DNA of 64,000 bases, taken from contig NZ_QKXH01000003.1 in NCBI RefSeq assembly GCF_003254745.1, positions 248,001-312,000 of the forward strand, given 5' to 3'. Positions 53,686 to 61,605 of this stretch are shown in pieces; within the stretch, counting starts at the first letter, position 1; every line of letters begins with the position of its first letter. Under the pieces are notes generated by a model. It was not told where the DNA came from. It did no database searches and was given only the letters and a program-made list of their open reading frames with translations. The position numbers were made by a program, and so were the translations under genes. The stretch comes from Flavobacterium aquariorum (GTDB lineage Bacteria > Bacteroidota > Bacteroidia > Flavobacteriales > Flavobacteriaceae).

Positions 53686-54333
53686 ATGACCTATTTTAAA
53701 GTATTACTAATTACCTTTTTTGCTGCCGTTTTATTGACGAGTTGCAAACAGCATCAAGAAGCCAGAAGACCTGTTTCACAATCATCCGGAAGCTTCATGA
53801 AACAATCTATAGCCCGAAACAAGAAAATGATCGCTGGAGAAGAAGACCAAATCGAAGCTGTAATAAAGAGTGATCCCACAAAAAAATACATAGCCTCCAA
53901 AAAAGGATATTGGTATTACTACGAAACCAGAAACCTGACCGATAGTCTTACTCCTAAAAAAGGAGATATTGCTTTTTTTGACTATGAAATAAAAGATTTG
54001 AAGGGAAATATTATTTATTCTCAAGAAGAATTAGAACCTCAAATCTACAAAGTGGACAAACAGGAAATCATGATGGGATTGAGAGATGGAATAAAACTAA
54101 TGCGAAAAACAGAAAAAGTACATTTCCTTTTTACTTCGCATATGGGATATGGGTATCATGGTGATAACAACAAAATAGGCACCAATCAACCTCTGTTTTG
54201 TACGGTTACACTTCGTGACTTTATGCCTGAATCTAAGTATAATGCGCAAATTCAACCAAATGTCGTTGCAAAAGCCACCACACCGATGCCTATTAAACCA
54301 AAATCAACCATAAAAGACACGTTAACAAATTAA
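53686..54333 (+). CDS. gldI: Gliding motility-associated FKBP-type lipoprotein GldI
   Basis: A 215-residue lipoprotein (MTYFKVLLITFFAAVLLTSC, Cys20) with an FKBP peptidyl-prolyl isomerase fold from about residue 90 to 185: PKKGDIAFFDYEI, IMMGLRDGIKLMRKTEKVHFLF and GYGYHGDNNKIGTNQPLFCTV. The N-terminal spacer is Lys/Gln-rich and the tail is Pro/Thr-rich. This layout matches GldI, needed for gliding and proper folding of envelope components in Flavobacterium. Placement between nrnA (6 bp) and a second isomerase (9 bp) suggests one folding operon. Identification is by family memory, not alignment. Confidence 0.8.
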   Translation: MTYFKVLLITFFAAVLLTSCKQHQEARRPVSQSSGSFMKQSIARNKKMIAGEEDQIEAVIKSDPTKKYIASKKGYWYYYETRNLTDSLTPKKGDIAFFDYEIKDLKGNIIYSQEELEPQIYKVDKQEIMMGLRDGIKLMRKTEKVHFLFTSHMGYGYHGDNNKIGTNQPLFCTVTLRDFMPESKYNAQIQPNVVAKATTPMPIKPKSTIKDTLTN

Positions 54334-54342
54334 AAAAAGAGA

Positions 54343-55467
54343 ATGAAAAAAAATATTTTATTTGCACTACTCCTCATTACAACTTTAATTTCCTGTAACA
54401 AAGAGCATAACAATTTACCTGATGGTTTATATGCCGAAATAGAAACCAATAAAGGAAGTATCCTATTAGAATTGGATTATAAAAAAGCTCCAGTAACAGT
54501 TGCGAACTTCATTACATTGGCTGAAGGCGAAAATGAATTTGTTGTCAATGATACTTTGAAAGGAAAACCATTTTACAACGGATTAAAATTCCATCGAGTT
54601 ATCAAAGATTTCATGATACAAACTGGTGATCCATTAGGAACAGGATCTGGAGATACAGGTTACAAATTCAAAGATGAGTTTAGCGATTTGAAATTTGACA
54701 AAGGTGGAATTTTGGCAATGGCCAATAATGGACCTGGAACCAATAGCAGTCAATTTTTCATCACCCATTTAGAGACTCCATGGTTAGACGGAAAACACAC
54801 TATTTTTGGACATGTAGTAGATTACAACCTTGAAGTGGTGAATAAAATAGAGCAAGATGATTTTATAAAAAACGTAACTATCATCCGAAATGGTGAAGAT
54901 GCCAAGAAATTTGATGCCAAAAAAACTTTTTACGATTATTTCAAAATAGAATCTGAAAGTCAAAAACAAAAAGTAGCCGCTGAAGCCGCTGCTAAAAAAG
55001 AATATGAAGCCAAATACAAAGCCGTTTGTGATCAAAAAGTAGCTTCTTTTACGGAATTAAAAAGTAAAGCTAACAAAACAGCAACTGGACTTCAGTATGT
55101 AATCACCAAAAAAAGTGGCGGTAAAAAACCAGCAATGGGTTCAACTGTTTATATTCATTATGCTGGATTTTTAGAAAACGGTACTTTATTTGACACCAGT
55201 ATTGAAGACGTATCCAAAACTTTTGGAAAATTTGATCCAGCAAGAGCGGCAGCTAATCAATACACTCCAATCCCATTTCAAGCAGGAAGAAAAGATGGTT
55301 TAATTCCTGGATTTATTGAAGGAATAGAAAAAATGTCCATTGGAGACAAAGCGGTTCTTTTTATTCCATCACATCTTGCGTACGGAGAAGCTGGTGCAGG
55401 TGATGTAATTCCGCCAAATACCAATATCATTTTTGAGATTGAGTTAATGGAAAAAATGCCTAATTAA
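54343..55467 (+). CDS. Lipoprotein cyclophilin-FKBP fusion (dual-family immunophilin)
   Basis: Lipoprotein signal (LITTLISC, Cys18), then two peptidyl-prolyl isomerase domains from unrelated folds. The cyclophilin domain covers about residues 29-190 ([52 protein letters not shown]). A helical Lys/Ala-rich linker follows, and then an FKBP domain at about 255-372 (GSTVYIHYAGFLENGTLFD, IPGFIEGIEKMSIGDKAVLFIPSHLAYGE, PPNTNIIFEIELME). Fusions of cyclophilin then FKBP are known as CFBP-type dual-family immunophilins, described from Bacteroidetes. It starts 9 bp after gldI, implying coordinated envelope protein folding. Confidence 0.92.
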   Translation: MKKNILFALLLITTLISCNKEHNNLPDGLYAEIETNKGSILLELDYKKAPVTVANFITLAEGENEFVVNDTLKGKPFYNGLKFHRVIKDFMIQTGDPLGTGSGDTGYKFKDEFSDLKFDKGGILAMANNGPGTNSSQFFITHLETPWLDGKHTIFGHVVDYNLEVVNKIEQDDFIKNVTIIRNGEDAKKFDAKKTFYDYFKIESESQKQKVAAEAAAKKEYEAKYKAVCDQKVASFTELKSKANKTATGLQYVITKKSGGKKPAMGSTVYIHYAGFLENGTLFDTSIEDVSKTFGKFDPARAAANQYTPIPFQAGRKDGLIPGFIEGIEKMSIGDKAVLFIPSHLAYGEAGAGDVIPPNTNIIFEIELMEKMPN

Positions 55468-55597
55468 TTCAAAAAGCTCAAAGAAGCTAAGAAACTAAGT
55501 GACTAACTTTTTAACTTATTTCTATGTTAGCTTCTTAGAGATTTAGTGTCTTAGTATCTAATCAATAATAAAATGAATCTTATAAAAATTCTAAAAA

Positions 55598-56674
55598 ATG
55601 AAATCTAAAATCACATTATTACTCTTTTTAGGGTTATTCAATTTACATGCACAAACCACAAAAAAACCAGTCACAACAAAAAAAACTGGATCAACAACGG
55701 TAAAAGCTCCTGCTGTTGTAACTCCTGAGGGTATTTATGCCACTATTGCAACCAACAAAGGGAATATCACTGTTGAATTGTTTTACAAAAAAACTCCTGT
55801 TACAGTCGCCAATTTTATAAGTTTGGCTGAAGGAAAAAATCCATTTGTAACCGTTGAAAGACTAAAAGGAAAGCCTTTCTTTGATGGCTTAAAATTTCAT
55901 AGAGTAATCAAAGATTTCATGATTCAAGGTGGAGATCCTGATGGTAATGGTTCTGGTGGACCTGGTTTTGCTTTCAAAGATGAATTTACCGATTCAAAAT
56001 TTGATAAAGCTGGAATTCTTGCCATGGCAAATTCCGGTCCAGCTACCAATGGAAGCCAATTTTTCATTACTCACAAAGATACTCCTTGGTTAAACGGAAA
56101 ACATACTATTTATGGTCAAGTAACGCAAGGAATGGCAGTAGTAAATGCTATTGCGCAAGATGATGTGATCACAAAGATTACTATTTCCAGAAAAGGAGAA
56201 GCTGCCAAAAAATTTGATGCTGCAAAAGTATTTACCGACTATTACGGAAATAAAGCGGTTGAAGAAAAATTGAAAGCTGAGAAAGAAGAAAGTGAAAGAG
56301 CTGCAGCAAATGCTATCGCTTTGAAAGAATTCGCTAACGGACAAACAACAGCAAGTGGTTTAAAATATATTGTTTTAAAAGAAGGTACGGGTGCAATGCC
56401 AACCTTGACCAGTAATATCAAAGCACATTACACAGGAAGTTTTGTCAATGGTACTATTTTTGACAGCAGTGTTCAACGTGGAGAGCCAATTGATTTTAAT
56501 TTAAATCAGGTAATTAAAGGCTGGACAGAAGGGCTTCAATTGATGAAGGAAGGTGCAAAATATAAATTTTATATACCTTATACTTTAGCTTATGGAGAAC
56601 GAGGGTATCCTGGTGCTATTCCTCCGAAAAGCGATTTAATCTTTGAAGTAGAATTGATTAAAATAAATCAATAA
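55598..56674 (+). CDS. Periplasmic cyclophilin-FKBP fusion, paralog of the preceding gene
   Basis: The same domain order as the previous gene (cyclophilin about 45-205, FKBP about 250-357) but with a cleavable signal ([19 protein letters not shown]) and no lipobox, plus a Thr/Lys-rich linker after it. Catalytic-type segments: [44 protein letters not shown] and [22 protein letters not shown]. The proteins differ substantially, so duplication is not recent. One should be membrane-bound and this one soluble in the periplasm. The 130-bp spacer between them carries CTAAG-type repeats, and an own promoter is possible. Confidence 0.92.
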   Translation: MKSKITLLLFLGLFNLHAQTTKKPVTTKKTGSTTVKAPAVVTPEGIYATIATNKGNITVELFYKKTPVTVANFISLAEGKNPFVTVERLKGKPFFDGLKFHRVIKDFMIQGGDPDGNGSGGPGFAFKDEFTDSKFDKAGILAMANSGPATNGSQFFITHKDTPWLNGKHTIYGQVTQGMAVVNAIAQDDVITKITISRKGEAAKKFDAAKVFTDYYGNKAVEEKLKAEKEESERAAANAIALKEFANGQTTASGLKYIVLKEGTGAMPTLTSNIKAHYTGSFVNGTIFDSSVQRGEPIDFNLNQVIKGWTEGLQLMKEGAKYKFYIPYTLAYGERGYPGAIPPKSDLIFEVELIKINQ

Positions 56675-56752
56675 AATAGCATTCAAGCTTAAGTGCTTAG
56701 TACTCAATTTATTTTTAGAACTCAGTTCCTAATGATAAATGCAAATTAAAAT

Positions 56753-56796
56753 TTAGCCCCAAATTTAACGGATAAGTTCGTAAAATTTGGGGCTAA
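56753..56796. repeat. 14-bp inverted repeat before the acyltransferase gene
   Basis: TTAGCCCCAAATTT (56753-56766) and AAATTTGGGGCTAA (56783-56796) pair perfectly around a 16-nt loop. There is no following T-run, and the hairpin ends 21 bp before the acyltransferase ATG. It may mark the end of the isomerase transcript or occlude the start region of the next mRNA. Confidence 0.65.
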
Positions 56797-56817
56797 TTCA
56801 TAAAATAAACCTTTAAC

Positions 56818-57906
56818 ATGAAAGACATAGAATTAGTAAAAACCAAACAGCATTACGAAATCCTTGATGGACTCAGAGGTGTAGCCGCCATATCTGTGGT
56901 TGTTTTCCATTTTTTAGAATGGGTATATTCTCAGCCTAGTGAAAATTTGTTTGCCCATAGTTTTCTTGCCGTGGATTTCTTCTTTTGTCTTTCGGGCTTT
57001 GTGATTGCATACGCTTACGAAGACCGAATTGAAAAATTGGGAGTTGTCGAATTTTTTAAATCGCGTCTTATCCGATTGCATCCTTTGGTTATAATTGGAT
57101 CAATCTTGGGATTGATTGGTTATTTTCTCATTCCTTACAGCGATATCGCAAATAGAAGTGTATCTGAAGTCCTACTCCTTTTTGTTTGTTCTCTGCTACT
57201 AATTCCGCTTCCTATAATGAAAGAGCGCTTTGGCAATAACTTCGGTTTAAATGCACCTGCTTGGTCATTGTTTTGGGAATATATCGCAAACATCATTTAT
57301 TCTTTAATCTTGTGGCGTCTGTCCCGTCGTATTTTATTACTGCTGACATTTATAGCCGGAATTGCATTGGCTTATGTTTCATACAACGCAAAAGGCCTAG
57401 TGGGCGGTTGGAGTGGTGATACGTTTTGGGATGGTTGTACACGTGTTTCTTATTCCTTTTTGGCGGGTATTTTGGTGTACCGCTCCAAATGGATAATTCA
57501 AACAAAATTAGGTTTCTTAGGGCTTACGCTTCTTTTAATTCCTGCCTTTTTATATCCTTTTAATCCAGAATGGAATTTTTTGACAGAACCACTTATTGTA
57601 TTATTCTACTTCCCTTTTCTGGTTTCACTAGGTGCAGGAGCAATAACTTCTGCTAAAACAAAAAAAATATGTGCTTTTTCGGGAAACATATCCTATCCAT
57701 TATATATGACTCATTACTTTGCAATATGGATATTCGCAACTTATCAAAATAGCTATAAATTCAGTGGAATTTCACTCTTTGCAGTCGTTTCTTTAGGCAC
57801 ACTCACTTTGATTGGATTAGCCTATCTGACGATGACTTATGTAGATGTTCCGTTACGTAATTATTTGACAGAAAAAAGAAAATCGCATTTAATCGAAAAA
57901 CAATAA
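56818..57906 (+). CDS. Acyltransferase 3 family membrane protein
   Basis: A 362-residue integral-membrane acyltransferase (OafA/YrhL-type) with about ten hydrophobic segments. The family hallmark is near the N-terminus: LDGLRGVAAISVVVFHFLEW with the conserved Arg and the active-site His, followed by AVDFFFCLSGFVIAYAYEDR. The C-terminal helices include MTHYFAIW and a last VDVPLRNYL. Such enzymes O-acylate peptidoglycan, LPS or exopolysaccharide sugars; the acceptor is unknown. No glycan cluster surrounds it, and it has no SGNH domain. It is monocistronic and ends in a good terminator. Confidence 0.88.
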   Translation: MKDIELVKTKQHYEILDGLRGVAAISVVVFHFLEWVYSQPSENLFAHSFLAVDFFFCLSGFVIAYAYEDRIEKLGVVEFFKSRLIRLHPLVIIGSILGLIGYFLIPYSDIANRSVSEVLLLFVCSLLLIPLPIMKERFGNNFGLNAPAWSLFWEYIANIIYSLILWRLSRRILLLLTFIAGIALAYVSYNAKGLVGGWSGDTFWDGCTRVSYSFLAGILVYRSKWIIQTKLGFLGLTLLLIPAFLYPFNPEWNFLTEPLIVLFYFPFLVSLGAGAITSAKTKKICAFSGNISYPLYMTHYFAIWIFATYQNSYKFSGISLFAVVSLGTLTLIGLAYLTMTYVDVPLRNYLTEKRKSHLIEKQ

Positions 57907-57940
57907 ATCCATTCAACTTTTCTTTACGTATAACATGATA

Positions 57941-57975
57941 AAAATATGGCTTACCGTTTAGTAAGCCATATTTTT
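57941..57975. terminator. Bidirectional terminator after the acyltransferase gene
   Basis: Perfect 14-bp stem (57941-57954 with 57961-57974, core ATGGCTTAC/GTAAGCCAT), 6-nt loop, T-run on the plus strand and an A-run that gives T residues on the minus strand. It can serve the acyltransferase and the convergent hypothetical gene. Confidence 0.85.
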
Positions 57976-58019
57976 AAACCTTTTTATTACTCAATGCTGT
58001 TTCCTAAAACTACTGAACA

Positions 58020-58457
58020 TTACTTTTTAAACTTCCAATCAAATTCGTCCTTGTCATTGATTATTGCTCCAATTTCAAATTTAACTACCTCGTCAAATTC
58101 AGTTTGAAGAATAATCCAATTTTCTTCATTGAAATAGTTTTCGAATGTATCAAATTCTTCCTGGGTAAATTTGGTTATCCCTTTTTGAGCCAAATCCTTT
58201 TTGACATCTGCAATTTTTCTATTGATGATTTTATTACCAAGTAATTCCAAACTTGGGCTTGAGGCCACTAAATACCCCAATTTTAAATCTTCTTCTTCAT
58301 AAAAAGTCAAACGAATTTTAAGCTCATTATAAACAAAAATCACATTATCATCTTCGTCTTTGTAATTTTTATTAGGCTTACCGTAAACAGTAATAACATC
58401 ATTTTGCTTCATTCCGAAAATGAGTTTGTCAATTCCGTTTTTTGGATTTATTTTCAT
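58020..58457 (-). CDS. Small acidic protein of unknown function
   Basis: A 145-residue cytoplasmic protein, acidic (many Asp/Glu), with no signal, cysteine pair or catalytic motif. It starts KNGIDKLIFGMKQNDVITVYGKPNKNYKDED and is probably alpha/beta: predicted strands VIFVYNELKIRLTFYEEEDL, then a helical middle (ISRKIADVKKDL-like) and a final beta hairpin. The GMKQNDVITVYGKP start recalls small beta-lactamase-inhibitor-like or immunity-type proteins, but I cannot support a family name. A TACCTTTG box (58502-58495) lies ~38 bp upstream. No toxin is adjacent. Confidence 0.55.
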   Translation of the reverse strand: MKINPKNGIDKLIFGMKQNDVITVYGKPNKNYKDEDDNVIFVYNELKIRLTFYEEEDLKLGYLVASSPSLELLGNKIINRKIADVKKDLAQKGITKFTQEEFDTFENYFNEENWIILQTEFDEVVKFEIGAIINDKDEFDWKFKK

Positions 58458-58875
58458 ATAGATACCTTTTAATTTATTTATTCCTTACTGTCCACAAAGG
58501 TATCCTTTTTTAAGGGAATTCCATTTTTACAAAACAGAAACAAAGAATACAATTAAAAAAGAAAAGTTCAATTCTTTAGAAAAATGAAATGAATATTTAT
58601 GGTTAAATCCAAATTTATATCTTTTGACAAAACAATTCTTAATCAATAATTTACATTAAAAGATGGTCATTATCCCAAATACATTATAGCATCTTAAAAA
58701 GACATTCTTTTAAAAATAAATTTAATACTACAAAAAATAATATATTATGAATTTTACCTATTAAAAAGTATCATACATCTATATGTTTACTATTTTTGGT
58801 ACGATTGTTGAATAACGACAAGACAATATTTTCTATTTCAATATTATTTTAATAAAAAGTTCTACAAAAGCTACA
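58458..58875. other. AT-rich divergent intergenic region before the histidine-kinase cluster
   Basis: About 420 AT-rich bases. At the left border is a minus-strand -7 box TACCTTTG (58495-58502) for the small acidic protein. Nearer the kinases is a plus-strand TATTTTTG box (58791-58798), ~77 bp before the first ATG, which may start that transcript. Between these I found no ORF, strong hairpin or repeat. Confidence 0.5.
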
Positions 58876-61584
58876 ATGAATGTCCTTCATAAAATAAATA
58901 AATGGATAATCTGCCTAATCATACTAGGCAACTATGCTTATAGTCAGGATCAAAATTCAGAATCAGTAGCAACATTAAAAATAAAACTTCAGAAAACGAT
59001 CGCTGATACGACCAAAATAAATATCCTAAACGAAATTGCCTCAACATACAAATATTCCAATCCACAAGAGGGACTGAAATATGGAAGAAAAGCACTATCA
59101 TTATCCAATAATTTAAATTGGAAAAAAGGAATGGCTGAAGCAAATGAAAATCTGGGAATTTGCTACCAAACTGAATCCAATTATACTGAAGCCACAAATC
59201 ATCTACAGAAAGCGTTAAAATTGTACACACAAATACCTAAAAAATCAGCTATTTCAGGTACACTAAAAAATATTGCTCTTGTCTATTTGGTACAAAAAAA
59301 ATATCCAGAAGCACTTTTATATTTTGAGAAAGCATTAAAAATTAACCAACTCAATAACAACAAATTGCTAATCGTTTATGGTTTAAATGATATTGCCGAT
59401 GTTTATTTCAGACAAAATAATAACTCAAAAGCACTTAAACATTACAAGCAATCCATTAAAATAAATGAAGAAATAAAGGACAATAATGGCCTCGCTTATT
59501 GCTACGCGCGTATTGGCGAGATTTATTCAAAACAAAAAGAATATTCAAAAGCAGTAAGTTATTTATCAATAGCTATAAAGAAATACGAAAAAAATCAAAC
59601 AGCAAACATTGACAATGCACTTAAGCAATTGAGCGAAATTTATCTTCTAATGTCCAAGTCGGATATTATAAATAAAAACAAATATATTGCGCTTTCAAAG
59701 AAGGCTTTGAAACAAACATCATCAAAACAAAAACAATATTCCCAGTCAATAGAATCTTTGAAAGAGTCACTCGAAAAAGTGACTGAAGACACCACAAGAA
59801 TCAACATTCTAAACAGATTAACAAGCAGTTATTTTTACACCAATCCAAAAGAAGGAATTCCTTATGGACAAAGAGCTCTTAAACTGGCAACAAAAATAAA
59901 CTGGAAAAAAGGAATTGCTTTGGCATACAACAACCTTGGGGTATGCCAATGGGTATTAACTGACTATAATAAGGCCATTAACTATTTTGACCTGTCATTA
60001 CACAAATATGAAGAACTAAATGACCAAACAGGTATTTCGGAAGCGTATAACAATTTAGGATTAGTATATGTTGAAATAGAAAAACACAATCAAGCGTTTA
60101 AATACTTCTATAAGGCATTTGAAATAAACAAAAAAACGGGTAACAAGATATCGATGGTTTATAACTTGAATAATATTGCCTCGGCCTATTATAATCAAAA
60201 AAAATATGAAAAAGCTCTTGAGTATTATACCAAATCAAAAGATCTAAATCTTTCAATGCATGATTTAAATGGTTTAGGATATTGCTATTCAAAAATTGGG
60301 CAAATATATTCTGACCAAAAAAGATTTGCAGAGAGTCTGGATTACTTCAAAAAAGCTTTAAATAGTTACGATAAAAGTCAAACCTATAACATTGGTAATA
60401 ACTACATAGAAATGGGAATTACCTATTATAAAATGGCTTTAGTAAATTCAAACAATAGAAAGCAATTATTGACAAAATCCGCTCAATCTCTCAATAATGC
60501 TGTGCATTTATTTACAGAAAAAGGTATAATAGACCGATTGAGCATTTGCTATCTTGAACTTTATAAAACCAAAAAAGAACAGGGTAATTTCATCGAAGCC
60601 TTAAATTATTTTGAAAAACACAACACAATAAAAGATTCTCAATTTTCAAATGAAAGCCAAAACAAATTAACGAATCTTCAATCCAAACGAGAAATTGATT
60701 TAAGGGATAAACAGATTGAGATTCAAAAACTTAAAATAAATAGTAATTATAAGAAAGTATATTTGTTAGTAACTATTACCATCTCAATTGCAATACTTTT
60801 TATTTTATTCTTCTGGCTGTATATCATCAAAAGAAATACAAACGAATTATTACTTGACAAAAACGAAGAAATATCAAATATCAATAAGCAAAAGGACAAA
60901 TTTTTCTCCATCATTGCTCATGATTTAAGGGGACCTTTTAATGGTTTTTTAGGACTGACAGAACTACTGGCCGAAGAAATTGATGATATGGATAAAGAAG
61001 AAATTCAATTTGCAGCTATCAACATGAGAAGTTCTGCAAACAATCTGAACCGTCTTTTGGAAAACTTACTTGAATGGTCCAGAATGGAACAGGGATTGAT
61101 TCCATTTTCTCCTCAAGAAAGCAATTTGGTCGAAGTCATAAAAGAATGTGTAGAATCCTTGCAAGATGCTGCCAACAAGAAATTCATAACAATTGAAACT
61201 ATTATAGATCAAAATCTCAAAATTTTTGCAGATCATCACATTTTGCAATCTGTTATCCGAAATATTTTATCTAATGCCGTGAAATTCACCCCAAAAAAAG
61301 GAATCATAAAAATACATGCATTAGAAGATAAAAAAAACACTATCATAGCAATTGCTGATTCTGGAATAGGAATGAATAATAAAATGATTGAAAATATATT
61401 CCAACTCGATGTCAAAACAAACAGAAAGGGAACTGACGATGAGCCAAGTGCAGGATTAGGGCTGATACTTTGCAAAGAATTTGTGGAAAAACACAAAGGA
61501 GAGATTTGGGTAAAAAGTAAAGAAGGTAAAGGTTCTACTTTTAATTTTAGTTTTCCAAAAAATAATACAATAAATGCCATTTAA
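58876..61584 (+). CDS. TPR sensor histidine kinase with internally duplicated sensor module
   Basis: A 902-residue membrane sensor kinase. A signal peptide ends near residue 23 (NYAYS). Two large TPR modules follow, residues 31-290 and 292-560, that are copies of each other at a constant offset of about 261 (NWKKGMAEANENLG versus NWKKGIALAYNNLG; YCYARIGEIYSKQKEYSKA versus YCYSKIGQIYSDQKRFAES). A coiled coil and one membrane helix (about 628-651) lead to the cytoplasmic kinase: HisKA with His682 (FSIIAHDLRGPF), N box around Asn800 (RNILSNAVKF), G boxes IADSGIGM and GLGLILCKEF. It should autophosphorylate His682 and pass phosphate to an unknown response regulator. The next kinase begins 21 bp downstream. 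Confidence 0.9.
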   Translation: MNVLHKINKWIICLIILGNYAYSQDQNSESVATLKIKLQKTIADTTKINILNEIASTYKYSNPQEGLKYGRKALSLSNNLNWKKGMAEANENLGICYQTESNYTEATNHLQKALKLYTQIPKKSAISGTLKNIALVYLVQKKYPEALLYFEKALKINQLNNNKLLIVYGLNDIADVYFRQNNNSKALKHYKQSIKINEEIKDNNGLAYCYARIGEIYSKQKEYSKAVSYLSIAIKKYEKNQTANIDNALKQLSEIYLLMSKSDIINKNKYIALSKKALKQTSSKQKQYSQSIESLKESLEKVTEDTTRINILNRLTSSYFYTNPKEGIPYGQRALKLATKINWKKGIALAYNNLGVCQWVLTDYNKAINYFDLSLHKYEELNDQTGISEAYNNLGLVYVEIEKHNQAFKYFYKAFEINKKTGNKISMVYNLNNIASAYYNQKKYEKALEYYTKSKDLNLSMHDLNGLGYCYSKIGQIYSDQKRFAESLDYFKKALNSYDKSQTYNIGNNYIEMGITYYKMALVNSNNRKQLLTKSAQSLNNAVHLFTEKGIIDRLSICYLELYKTKKEQGNFIEALNYFEKHNTIKDSQFSNESQNKLTNLQSKREIDLRDKQIEIQKLKINSNYKKVYLLVTITISIAILFILFFWLYIIKRNTNELLLDKNEEISNINKQKDKFFSIIAHDLRGPFNGFLGLTELLAEEIDDMDKEEIQFAAINMRSSANNLNRLLENLLEWSRMEQGLIPFSPQESNLVEVIKECVESLQDAANKKFITIETIIDQNLKIFADHHILQSVIRNILSNAVKFTPKKGIIKIHALEDKKNTIIAIADSGIGMNNKMIENIFQLDVKTNRKGTDDEPSAGLGLILCKEFVEKHKGEIWVKSKEGKGSTFNFSFPKNNTINAI

Positions 61585-61605
61585 AGTGGCTTTAAAATAA
61601 TCAAA

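Noticed and set aside
55480-55560. CTAAG pentamer repeats as a CRISPR or tandem-repeat locus
   Set aside because: Units are short, irregular and without spacers of constant size; they look like ordinary low-complexity spacer DNA.
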